NCBI RefSeq assembly: GCF_031583145.1
Contig: NZ_CP134050.1
Coordinates: forward strand, 5,011,501 to 5,075,500
Reading direction: 5' to 3'
Origin: Brevibacillus brevis
GTDB lineage: Bacteria; Bacillota; Bacilli; Brevibacillales; Brevibacillaceae
Length of the DNA stretch: 64,000 bases
Under the pieces are notes generated by a model, which ran no database searches, was not told the origin of the DNA, and was given only the letters and a program-made list of their open reading frames with translations. A program made the position numbers and the translations under genes. Shown here one piece after another: positions 1 through 7,251 of the stretch. Numbering within the stretch: the first letter of the stretch is position 1; each line of letters opens with the position of its first letter.

Positions 1-764
1 GGCCGAAAGCCGAATCTGGCCCCGTCATGCGCCAAATCCCCCACGTTCATCGGAGGCACACCGATAAACTGGGCCGCGAACAAATTGCTCGGCTGGCGGT
101 AGATCACCTCGGGAGCGGCTTCCTGCTGAATGCGTCCCTGATTCATCAGGACGATCGTATCCGCCATCGACATCGCTTCCACCTGATCGTGCGTGACATA
201 GACGAAGGTAGTTCCCAGCTTTTTATGTAGTTCGATCAGCTCGATGCGCATTTGTGCGCGAAGCTTGGCGTCCAAATTGGAGAGCGGCTCATCCATGAGA
301 AAGACAGACGGTTTTTTGACCATCGCCCGGGCGAGAGCCACCCGCTGTCTTTGCCCACCCGAGAGCATCGCAGGCTTGCGGTCCAGGTAAGGGGTCAAGC
401 CGACTGTCTCGCTGATGCTCTCTACCAGCCGTTTTCTCTCCTCTTTGCCCACCTTGTTGTTCTTCAAGCCGAATTCGATGTTCTCGCGCACCGTCATCGT
501 CGGGTACAAGGCGTAGTTTTGAAACACCATGGCTACGCCTCGCTGGCCCGGCGGTACATCCGTGACGTCCTCCCCTCCGATGAGCACATTCCCGGAGGTC
601 TGTCTGTCCAGCCCGGCGATCATCCGCAGCAGCGTCGTTTTGCCGCAGCCCGACGGTCCGACCAGCACGGTAAACTTCCCATCCTCGATCTTCAGATTCA
701 GATCCTTGATCACGACATTTTTGTCAAAAGCCTGCGTCACATTCACAAACTCAATAGCTGCCAA
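1..764 (-). CDS. Sugar ABC transporter ATP-binding protein (MsmX/UgpC/MalK type), C-terminus cut off
   Basis: This is the cytoplasmic ATPase that energises carbohydrate ABC importers. The translation shows a Walker A (GPSGCGKT), the signature LSGGQRQR, a Walker B ending in LMDEP and an H-loop in a THD motif, in the order and spacing of the MalK/UgpC family. The gene runs off the left edge, so about 254 residues are seen of a usual 360-370 and the regulatory OB-fold domain is missing. The start is a TTG at 764, placed 7-8 bases after a GGGGGAGGAG ribosome-binding site; no ATG fits. No permease or binding protein is in view, so it may be a shared ATPase like MsmX. A TATAAT lies on this strand at 860-855. 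Confidence 0.9.
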   Translation of the reverse strand, partial: MAAIEFVNVTQAFDKNVVIKDLNLKIEDGKFTVLVGPSGCGKTTLLRMIAGLDRQTSGNVLIGGEDVTDVPPGQRGVAMVFQNYALYPTMTVRENIEFGLKNNKVGKEERKRLVESISETVGLTPYLDRKPAMLSGGQRQRVALARAMVKKPSVFLMDEPLSNLDAKLRAQMRIELIELHKKLGTTFVYVTHDQVEAMSMADTIVLMNQGRIQQEAAPEVIYRQPSNLFAAQFIGVPPMNVGDLAHDGARFGFR

Positions 765-1046
765 TCGTACTCCTCCCCCTTCTGCACTCCCTGTTCCTCT
801 CGCCTACTTGGGAGAAGCAGTTTCGCTTGATAATGTTCATTTATGCTCATTTATATTATAAAATAGCTTTTTTCTGAAAATATGAAGCTCATTTTAAGAA
901 ATCGTAAACTTGAATGATGGCGCTTTCATTTTTGGGGAACCGGATATGGAGCGAAGGAGCTTGCCGCATCCTCTGCCCCTCCCTCCATACCGCTCTTTCC
1001 TTGCCGAGAGATTTTCGTCTATAATTCTTGGTAGACCTTCACTGCG

Positions 1047-2144
1047 TCACCAGTGAAAGTCGAGATAGGTTTTTTTCCATGCTCGGTGCGCCAAGGCGGA
1101 TTCCATAGCGGAAGCGAAGTCTTCTGCCTTGGCCACCACTGTATAAGTATCTGGAATCAAGCGCCTCAGCGTCTCCTGACAGTCCTTTTCCTCCATGACG
1201 CGAAGCACCGCTTCGAAGTCCGGGATGGAGCTTCGGCTGCTGCCGTAGATCGTGAGTCCCTTCTCCAGCACGTCCCGCGTATTGATGGGGACGAGATCCT
1301 CGCTGACGCCCATCGCGATGAGATGCCCCCCTGCGGCGAGCAGATCGATTCCTTGATTGATCGCGCTCTGGCTAAATGCCCCTCCTGTGCACTCCACGAC
1401 GATGTCTGCCTTGTCTCCCGATTGGAAGTCGTACTCCTGCACCATCTTCGTTTTGGCAAAGGTAAACTGCCCCAGCTTTTCCCGAATCGCGCCGAAAACC
1501 GTCAATCGCTCCGGCTCGACACGGAAGGCATGATGCAGCATGGCTGCCGTCAAATACCCGACGGGCCCGTCGCCAAATACGGCGACTCTGGCAGTGGCAA
1601 GCCTGTCTTTCACCGGTCTGAGCGCCCGGTACGATACGCTGCACAGCTCGGTCAGCACGGCGATGTCGTCCGGGATGGAATCCGGGATCGGAATGGCGCA
1701 TGCCTCGGGAATGACCAGACGGCTCTGTGCGATTCCATCCGTCCCGCTGCCCAGAAACTTGCTGTGGGAGCAGTAGTTGTCCGCGATTTCCCCCCTGCAC
1801 GCCGGACAGCATTGCGCGGGGTCGAGAGCCTCCAGCAAAAAGCCTGCCAAGTAAGGAACGATCACAACTTTCTGACTACGGGAGAGCTTTGTCTTCTTCC
1901 CTCCCACGACTTTTCCGATGCCTTCGTGCAGCAGTGCCATCGGCAGTTTTTTGGCCAGTACTTCCGGTTTCCGGGTCCCTCCGAAATAGCGCAGATCGGC
2001 ATGGCAAATGCTGGCGAGAGTCGGCTCTACTACGACATAGCCTTCGGGCACGCTGCGCAGGACATCCTCCTCCAGCACCATGTGGGGCTTCGTCAGGCGC
2101 AGCGTTCGCGAATGTACTGATTCTGTTGTTGTGGCGCCCACCAA
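1047..2144 (-). CDS. Medium-chain dehydrogenase, ribitol-5-phosphate dehydrogenase (TarJ)-like
   Basis: A zinc-type NAD(P) alcohol dehydrogenase of about 365 residues. It resembles TarJ, which reduces ribulose-5-phosphate to ribitol-5-phosphate, in several blocks: a SICHAD metal-site region, KLPMALLHEG, the nucleotide-binding GDGPVGYL and the late GLTIYGSSRS motif. The longest frame begins at 2201, but a TTG at 2144 (or GTG at 2141) has a GGAGGT site at the right distance and gives a length closer to TarJ (about 341), so I start there. It lies directly downstream of a DeoR-type regulator, probably co-transcribed. The tarI/tarL partners of teichoic-acid synthesis are absent, so a catabolic polyol dehydrogenase is as likely as wall synthesis. 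Confidence 0.75.
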   Translation of the reverse strand: MVGATTTESVHSRTLRLTKPHMVLEEDVLRSVPEGYVVVEPTLASICHADLRYFGGTRKPEVLAKKLPMALLHEGIGKVVGGKKTKLSRSQKVVIVPYLAGFLLEALDPAQCCPACRGEIADNYCSHSKFLGSGTDGIAQSRLVIPEACAIPIPDSIPDDIAVLTELCSVSYRALRPVKDRLATARVAVFGDGPVGYLTAAMLHHAFRVEPERLTVFGAIREKLGQFTFAKTKMVQEYDFQSGDKADIVVECTGGAFSQSAINQGIDLLAAGGHLIAMGVSEDLVPINTRDVLEKGLTIYGSSRSSIPDFEAVLRVMEEKDCQETLRRLIPDTYTVVAKAEDFASAMESALAHRAWKKTYLDFHW

Positions 2145-2217
2145 CAGAACACCTCCATCTGAAATATCTATGATTTTGAATCCCGGGTCTCTCGAGATCA
2201 CCGGAAGGATTCAACAC

Positions 2218-2979
2218 TCATACGGTAATGACGTTGATGCCCGCATCCTGAAAAGGCTTGATGTCGTAATCCGGCACTTCCTTGCCCGTGATCAGCGTGT
2301 GGATCGCGCTGTTGGGGGCGACCTCGTAGAGGGAAAGCTTGCCGATCTTCGTGTCGTCCGCAACGACGATGACTTCCTGGGAAGCGGCGATCATCCCCTG
2401 TTTGGCCAGTACGAGCTGCGCCTCTGGATGCATCAGTCCGTATTTGGGATGGATGGCAGGGGTGCCGATAAACGCCTTGGATACATGCAGAGAGCGAAGC
2501 ACGTGATCCGTGAACATGCCATTGAGCATATAGCTGGATGGGTACAGCTCTCCGCCTGTGACCGTCACTTTGACCCCGGGAGCGTCCCTCAGCTCCGCCG
2601 CGACGTTGATATCGTTGGTCACGACCGTGAGATGGGAGCGGTTCACGAGATTTCTCGCGATGTGCAGCGTCGTCGTCCCCGAATCGATGATGATGTGATC
2701 CCCGTCCTCCACGAGACTCGCCGCCATTTTGCCTATGCGCATCTTCTGATCGAGCTGTACGTGGGTTCTTTCGTTGAAGGACGGCTCGTTGTGCGTCAGC
2801 TTCTCCACAATGACTCCGCCGTGCGTCCGTTTGAGCAAGCCTTCCTGCTCCACTTCCGCCAGATCCCTCCGAATGGTCGCCTCGTGCACGCCAAATTCCT
2901 TGGCCAGCACGGCGACCGACGCCGTCCGGTGCTGTCTCACATATTCAACGATCCGCAATTTTCTTTCAGCCGCCAACAT
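2218..2979 (-). CDS. DeoR family transcriptional regulator
   Basis: A sugar-phosphate-responsive repressor of about 253 residues. The N-terminal winged helix (first 55 residues) carries the family pattern with VAVLAKEFGVHEATIRRDL, followed by the DeoR C-terminal sensor domain with the phosphate-binding DSGTTTLHIA and VVTNDINVA motifs. Of two ATGs, 2979 is preferred because AAAGGATGAGGGCA puts the ribosome-binding site at a normal distance, whereas 2988 overlaps it. It is the first gene of a likely two-gene operon with the TarJ-like dehydrogenase. It probably represses its own promoter through the phased repeats at 3029-3067. Confidence 0.88.
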   Translation of the reverse strand: MLAAERKLRIVEYVRQHRTASVAVLAKEFGVHEATIRRDLAEVEQEGLLKRTHGGVIVEKLTHNEPSFNERTHVQLDQKMRIGKMAASLVEDGDHIIIDSGTTTLHIARNLVNRSHLTVVTNDINVAAELRDAPGVKVTVTGGELYPSSYMLNGMFTDHVLRSLHVSKAFIGTPAIHPKYGLMHPEAQLVLAKQGMIAASQEVIVVADDTKIGKLSLYEVAPNSAIHTLITGKEVPDYDIKPFQDAGINVITV

Positions 2980-3028
2980 TGCCCTCATCCTTTACACGTG
3001 AATAAGCGCGCAATTCACTTGTGTGTTC

Positions 3029-3067
3029 TTGCTCGTTTTGCGCACTTTTGCTCGTTCTTGCACTTTT
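3029..3067 (-). promoter_or_regulatory. Four phased TTGCnC repeats, likely DeoR-family operator
   Basis: On the + strand TTGCTC (3029), TTGCGC (3038), TTGCTC (3048) and TTGCAC (3058) recur every 9-10 bases, so one face of the helix carries the same motif over four turns. The block starts immediately downstream of the -10 box of the minus-strand promoter and lies 50-90 bases upstream of the DeoR gene. DeoR-family repressors commonly bind such short repeated sites. The link to this regulator is inferred from position. Confidence 0.55.
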
Positions 3068-3096
3068 AGATTACTTGGCAGATTTCCCCTTGTCAA
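3068..3096 (-). promoter_or_regulatory. Sigma-A promoter of the deoR-dehydrogenase operon
   Basis: On the minus strand a perfect -35 TTGACA (3096-3091) is followed after 17 bases by TAATCT (3073-3068), one change from consensus. It reads toward the DeoR gene and abuts the repeat block. Confidence 0.75.
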
Positions 3097-3143
3097 TATC
3101 GAACTTTGTCGCCGTATCCCCCCTCTACATTCCTCCCGCCAGC

Positions 3144-3173
3144 AAAAAAAAGCGAGCTTGTCACGCTCGCTTT
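3144..3173 (-). terminator. Intrinsic terminator after the sigma/anti-sigma pair
   Basis: A 9-bp stem (AAAGCGAGC with GCTCGCTTT, loop of 7) is followed on the minus strand by eight T residues. It sits 29 bases after the stop of the membrane partner gene. Confidence 0.85.
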
Positions 3174-3201
3174 CCCTTTCACACGCTCTTTGATTGCTCG
3201 A

Positions 3202-4140
3202 TCAGTTCATATACGCTTCGGCCATCTTCATCAGTTCTTCTTTGCTGATCGGATTGGATGCTTCAATATGGTAGCGGATCGTTTGGTTCGTATTTGGCAC
3301 GTTATATACCCATTGAATATTTTTCCCGGTACCAAAATCCGTGAAAATCATCTCCACCCCGTTTACTGTGAGCCTCTCCTCTTTGAAGTCCCATTCCTTG
3401 TGAACGATGAACGTTTCTTTGCCGCTTGTTCGGGACATCGAAACCCGGATTCTTTTCCCCTGCTTGATGTATGTGCTGTTGAGAATCCAGTGATCCTTGG
3501 ACAGCTCTACGGGCATCATCGCATACTCTTTCTTCGTTTCCTCCGCCTGCTTTCGCAGCTTTTCCCCTATAGCGGCTTTCTCTTCCGGGCTCGGAGGATT
3601 CACTTCTGTAATCGGGGCAAAGGTCACGCTTGCACTTTCAAACTTGTACGTACCTTCCAGACTGTCGAGAATCTTCACCGATTGGTCCTTCATTTTCTTG
3701 CGAAGTGCCGACACATCGGTAAAGCTGATTCCCTTGCTCTTGGTGTAGGTCTTTCCGTCCGGAATGTCAGAGGCGACATAGAAGATAGCGGCGGTGCCTT
3801 CTTTCAGCAGCTCGTTGGCGTATCCTTCGCTTTTCAGGGAGCGCAATTGCTCTTCCTTCGAAGGCGGGGTATAGTTCGCTTCCTCCAGCGTCTTTTTCTC
3901 GTAGACGACCTCTCCCCGATTGTTTTTCAACGTCTGATAGTGAACCGCAGCGAAGGCGGTAGATACCGTCAAAACCATTCCCGCCGCTACCAAAATGCCC
4001 ACTTTGTATTTCACAAAAAATCGCTCCTTTGTTTTCTGCTCCGCATGCAATTTCCTCATCACTTTTCCCGCCAAGTCTGCATCGGGAAGCCGTGGGTCAT
4101 GAAAAAGTTTTCTCAAATCCTGATCCTTGTCCGATCCCAT
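3202..4140 (-). CDS. Putative membrane anti-sigma factor partner of the ECF sigma factor
   Basis: A 312-residue protein with a cytoplasmic N-terminus of about 48 residues, one membrane segment (residues 49-66, VGILVAAGMVLTVSTAFAA) and a large outside domain rich in charged residues and Pro. This is the topology of anti-sigma factors. No Cys/His zinc motif of the ZAS type is visible in the N-terminus. Its start lies inside the sigma gene (44-base overlap), so the two are translationally coupled. The family is not recognised with certainty; the outside half resembles DUF4367/DUF4179-type domains only in general character. The anti-sigma role is inferred from topology and coupling. Confidence 0.7.
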   Translation of the reverse strand: MGSDKDQDLRKLFHDPRLPDADLAGKVMRKLHAEQKTKERFFVKYKVGILVAAGMVLTVSTAFAAVHYQTLKNNRGEVVYEKKTLEEANYTPPSKEEQLRSLKSEGYANELLKEGTAAIFYVASDIPDGKTYTKSKGISFTDVSALRKKMKDQSVKILDSLEGTYKFESASVTFAPITEVNPPSPEEKAAIGEKLRKQAEETKKEYAMMPVELSKDHWILNSTYIKQGKRIRVSMSRTSGKETFIVHKEWDFKEERLTVNGVEMIFTDFGTGKNIQWVYNVPNTNQTIRYHIEASNPISKEELMKMAEAYMN

Positions 4141-4690
4141 AAGGTCCCACTCCCTTTCCTTGCGTATAGTGCTTGCGGAATTTGGCAGCCGTACGTTCGT
4201 ATTTTTTTCGAAGAGTGGCGCTGCTTTGATTCAGGATAAGGCTGATTTCCTGATAGCTCTTCTCCTCCACGCAGCGCAATAGGAGCAGGTTTCGTTCCTC
4301 CACCGTCAATTTTGCCATGGCCATATGGACGAACTCGTCAAAATAATGGGTTTCGATTTGCTGGTCGATGTGCTTGTTCTCTTTCTCATCCCGGTAAAAG
4401 AAGGGCAAGTATCTCGCCAGCTTTCGCCTGCGAATCACATCGATGCATTGATGGTAGGCAATCTTGTACAGCCAGGCGCCGAACGGAATCTCGCGGTTGT
4501 ACTTCTCCAAATGGCGGTATGCCTTCAGGAACACTTCCTGCCCGCAGTCCTCCGCTTCGGAATCGTGACCCAGCATGTGATAACAGTAGAGGAAGATCGA
4601 TTTCTGGTAGAAGTGCACGATCTTCTCGAATTTGTCGGTAGCCCCTTGCAATACTTCCGTAATGGTCTGATGGAGATCGATGTCAGCCAA
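4097..4690 (-). CDS. ECF RNA polymerase sigma factor (sigma-70 family)
   Basis: A 197-residue sigma factor with region 2 at about residues 20-90 (FYQKSIFLYCYHML, EDCGQEVFLKAYRHL, the -10-binding PFGAWLYKIAYHQCID helix) and region 4 at about 125-180 (MAKLTVEERNLLLLR, YQEISLILNQSSATLRKKY). It lacks regions 1 and 3, as ECF factors do. The start is TTG at 4690 behind AAAGGAGGTG. The last 14 codons overlap the downstream membrane protein, its likely inhibitor. It would direct polymerase to an envelope-stress regulon; its own promoter is not identified. Confidence 0.88.
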   Translation of the reverse strand: MADIDLHQTITEVLQGATDKFEKIVHFYQKSIFLYCYHMLGHDSEAEDCGQEVFLKAYRHLEKYNREIPFGAWLYKIAYHQCIDVIRRRKLARYLPFFYRDEKENKHIDQQIETHYFDEFVHMAMAKLTVEERNLLLLRCVEEKSYQEISLILNQSSATLRKKYERTAAKFRKHYTQGKGVGPYGIGQGSGFEKTFS

Positions 4691-4880
4691 CCCTCCTCAC
4701 CTCCTTTCACCCTACACAACGAATCAGGAACACCAGAATGTGACGCCCGTCAAAAAATCCTGCACACCAAGATTAGAAAACCTGGCTACGCCATGCCTTT
4801 TGGCGGAGCCGCGGTACCCAAAGGGCACAAGTCTCGCTCTCTCACTGTGTTCGAGTCTCGCTATGTTGCCCTTATACTGG

Positions 4881-4903
4881 ATAGGAATTTTATAAATTCC
4901 TAT
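4881..4903. repeat. Perfect 10-bp inverted repeat in the 4691-5025 gap
   Basis: ATAGGAATTT and AAATTCCTAT flank a three-base centre. It lies in the 335-base gap between the sigma gene and the GntR gene, just beyond the GntR terminator. It could be an AT-rich operator for the sigma operon or a second hairpin. The rest of the gap holds a repeated GTCTCGCT (near 4831 and 4855) and the sigma ribosome-binding site, and I see no gene in it. Confidence 0.5.
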
Positions 4904-4905
4904 CT

Positions 4906-4940
4906 GTATAAAGAAAAGGAGTGCGCAAAAAGCGCACTCC
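4906..4940 (-). terminator. Intrinsic terminator of the GntR/FadR regulator gene
   Basis: GGAGTGCGC and GCGCACTCC form a perfect 9-bp stem with a five-base loop. On the minus strand it is followed by the T-rich TTTTCTTTATA. Confidence 0.85.
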
Positions 4941-5025
4941 CAATCCGACTAGAGGGAAGGCTGCTCCGATGGTCCCTCAAACCGGAAAGCAGGGTGTTTG
5001 ACTGGCGACTCTGCAGGATGATCGA

Positions 5026-5718
5026 TTACTCGGGTGATGGGCTTTTGCTCTTGTCCGCCTCCAATGTGGATATCCGGCGTTGAAAGCTCTCCCGCCAATT
5101 GGCTTCCAGACTTTCGGCAACCGCCTCAAAGTTTTTATCTTTGAGTGCTTGAATGATCGCTTTATGTTCCTCCACCGATTGTTCGGCCCCTGCTATTCCA
5201 TGGAAGTAGGTCACTTCGTAGCGTCGCAGCTTTTTCTTCAATCCGTCCAGCACATGAATCAGCTCTTCATTTTCCGATAAATCGATCATCACCTGATGGA
5301 AGCGGGCATCGTGGTGCTGGGCGCCAAGCGCATCCTCCTGTTGCAATGCCCGTTCCAATTCTTCATTGATGCTTTCCAATTCCTCGATATGCTCTTGCCT
5401 GACGTTCTCTTTGGCAAAGGAAACCGCGAGCTTCTCAAGCGTCCAGATGATCGGATACAGGCGATAGGCCTGATGAATATCCACGGGGGCTACCTGTGTC
5501 CAGCTGTTCGCTTTGCTCTGAATCATTCCCTCTTCTTCCAGTCTCAGCAAGGCTTCACGAATAGGCGTACGGCTTGCCCCCAACGCTTCTGCCAATTCCT
5601 GATCTTTTAGTCGGTCACCCGGCTTTAATACCCCGCTGATGATCCACTCCTGAATTTGCCTATATACTTGCTCGCGAATGGATGAGCGCTTCACTTTATT
5701 GACGTGCTCTGATAACAA
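5026..5718 (-). CDS. GntR family regulator, FadR subfamily (FCD domain)
   Basis: A 230-residue repressor. Residues 10-75 form the GntR winged helix (LKDQELAEALGASRTPIREALLRLEEEGMI in outline). Residues 85-215 form the all-helical FCD ligand domain, with the metal-ligand pattern D137-x3-H141 and H185; the usual last His appears replaced in the EANW segment. The start is TTG at 5718 after GGAGG. It faces the diaminopropionate ammonia-lyase operon, and a 14-bp motif is repeated over both promoters, so it most likely represses itself and that operon. The ligand would then be an amino-acid-derived acid, which is inference. Confidence 0.88.
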   Translation of the reverse strand: MLSEHVNKVKRSSIREQVYRQIQEWIISGVLKPGDRLKDQELAEALGASRTPIREALLRLEEEGMIQSKANSWTQVAPVDIHQAYRLYPIIWTLEKLAVSFAKENVRQEHIEELESINEELERALQQEDALGAQHHDARFHQVMIDLSENEELIHVLDGLKKKLRRYEVTYFHGIAGAEQSVEEHKAIIQALKDKNFEAVAESLEANWRESFQRRISTLEADKSKSPSPE

Positions 5719-5745
5719 ATGCTACGCCTCCTCACTACTATCTGC

Positions 5746-5759
5746 ATGTAATATATCAC
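5746..5759. promoter_or_regulatory. Operator copy 1, ATGTAATATATCAC
   Basis: This 14-base motif recurs exactly at 5845-5858. Here it covers the -10 box of the minus-strand promoter of the GntR gene. Its outer GT/AC ends give partial dyad symmetry as in GntR-family operators. Confidence 0.6.
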
Positions 5760-5779
5760 GTGCAATTTATAGGTTTCAA
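5750..5779 (-). promoter_or_regulatory. Promoter of the GntR regulator gene
   Basis: On the minus strand TTGAAA (5779-5774) and TATATT (5755-5750) are 18 bases apart. The -10 lies inside operator copy 1. Confidence 0.5.
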
Positions 5780-5816
5780 TGCTGCCGTGAGCGCTCCTGC
5801 TTCTCTCGCAACCTGC

Positions 5817-5846
5817 TTGACACCGATTCAGTAGGGTGAGTAGAAT
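5817..5846 (+). promoter_or_regulatory. Promoter of the diaminopropionate ammonia-lyase operon
   Basis: A perfect TTGACA (5817-5822) is followed after 18 bases by TAGAAT (5841-5846). The -10 runs into operator copy 2, a layout that allows direct repression. Confidence 0.7.
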
Positions 5847-5858
5847 GTAATATATCAC
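5845..5858. promoter_or_regulatory. Operator copy 2, ATGTAATATATCAC
   Basis: This copy is identical to the motif at 5746-5759, 99 bases away and in the same orientation. It overlaps the end of the -10 and the likely transcription start of the operon to its right. Confidence 0.6.
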
Positions 5859-5974
5859 ATATCACCGATCAACTTTTCTAACGAAACCTGTTTTTCGAGG
5901 GTGGAGTCACTTCAGGAGGATAGCGATCGGGGTGATCGGTATTGCTATTCGAAATGAGAAACGGGGGGAACGAA

Positions 5975-7201
5975 ATGGCAGACAGCGCTTCATTTACGTA
6001 CATCGCGAATGCTCAGGCGCGCAAAATCGAGGCCGAGCACATATCCGTACCTTTTATGGACCAGGAAGTGATCGGGAAGGTCAGAAGCTTTCACAAGAGG
6101 TTTGCCGAATACCAGGTGACGCCACTGCATAGCCTGCAACAATTGTCCCGCAGGCTGAACGTTCAGAAAATATGGGTGAAAGACGAATCTCACAGATTTG
6201 GCCTGCATGCTTTTAAAGTATTGGGCGGCTCCTATGCGGTTGGAAAGTACGTGGCAAATAGGCTCGGCATCGATATTTCGGAGCTTTCCTTTGAGATGCT
6301 GAAGTCGAAGGATATGAAAGAACGGCTGGGCAATATCACGTTTGTCACTGCGACAGACGGCAACCACGGCAGGGGGATCGCCTGGGCCGCAAGCCAGCTG
6401 GGGCAAAAATCAGTCGTGTTTATGCCCAAAGGCTCTTCCGAGATCCGTTTGAACCATATTAAAAAAGAAGGCGCGACGGCTTCGATCACCGAGCTGAACT
6501 ATGACGATACGGTCAGGTTGGCCAAGCAATACGCCGCCGAACATGACGGGGTGTTGATCCAGGACAGCGCATGGGAGGGTTATGAGGAGATCCCTACCTG
6601 GATTATGCAAGGTTATTCCACGCTCATCGACGAGGCGATGGAGCAGATCGAGAAAGCGGGAGATGAATGGCCGACGCATGTGTTTTTGCAAGCAGGCGTA
6701 GGTTCTTTTGCGGCCAGCATGCTCGGGTATCTCCTGTCGAGATTCGGCAAGAACAGGCCGATCACAGTCATCGTGGAACCGAATGAAGCCGCGTGTATCT
6801 ACAAATCCGTTGCCATCAACGACGGAAAGCCTCATGCGGTAACCGGTTTTATGCCGACGATCATGGCTGGACTGGCCTGCGGAGAACCAAGCACAGTGGC
6901 ATGGGGTCTGTTGCGTGATTATGCAGATATGTACATCTCTTGCCCGGACTATGTATCGGCAAAGGCCATGCGGATGCTTGGCAACCCATTGCCTGGAGAT
7001 CCCCCTGTCATTGCCGGAGAGTCAGGGGCTGTCGGATTGGGTGTTCTCAGCTTGCTTCAGGAAGAACAAGCGTTTCATCCAATCGCCTCCCAGCTCCGGA
7101 TTCACGCCGATTCACGGATTCTCTTCATTAATACAGAAGGCGACACGGATCCGGAAGGCTATCGAAAGATCGTATGGGACGGCATGTACCCGTCTTTTTA
7201 A
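5975..7201 (+). CDS. dpaL: Diaminopropionate ammonia-lyase
   Basis: A fold-type II PLP enzyme of 408 residues that splits 2,3-diaminopropionate into pyruvate and two ammonia. The family motif around the PLP lysine, FGLHAFKVLGGSYA, is present (K81 counted from the chosen start), as is the substrate/phosphate loop TDGNHGRG (128-134). Length matches E. coli YgeX (398). The frame is open from 5942, but the ATG at 5975 follows GGGGGGAACGAA, so it is the best start. It is followed after 50 bases by a carbamoylase-like hydrolase, a pairing that recalls E. coli ygeX-ygeY, and is preceded by a repressed promoter. Confidence 0.9.
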   Translation: MADSASFTYIANAQARKIEAEHISVPFMDQEVIGKVRSFHKRFAEYQVTPLHSLQQLSRRLNVQKIWVKDESHRFGLHAFKVLGGSYAVGKYVANRLGIDISELSFEMLKSKDMKERLGNITFVTATDGNHGRGIAWAASQLGQKSVVFMPKGSSEIRLNHIKKEGATASITELNYDDTVRLAKQYAAEHDGVLIQDSAWEGYEEIPTWIMQGYSTLIDEAMEQIEKAGDEWPTHVFLQAGVGSFAASMLGYLLSRFGKNRPITVIVEPNEAACIYKSVAINDGKPHAVTGFMPTIMAGLACGEPSTVAWGLLRDYADMYISCPDYVSAKAMRMLGNPLPGDPPVIAGESGAVGLGVLSLLQEEQAFHPIASQLRIHADSRILFINTEGDTDPEGYRKIVWDGMYPSF

Positions 7202-7251
7202 TCGGGATAGGAATGCCAAGTTGACATGAATTCGAAAAGGGGAAATGTTTC

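Noticed and set aside
3150-4239. Long plus-strand frame opposite the anti-sigma gene
   Set aside because: It is the complement of a convincing minus-strand gene with a terminator and coupled start.
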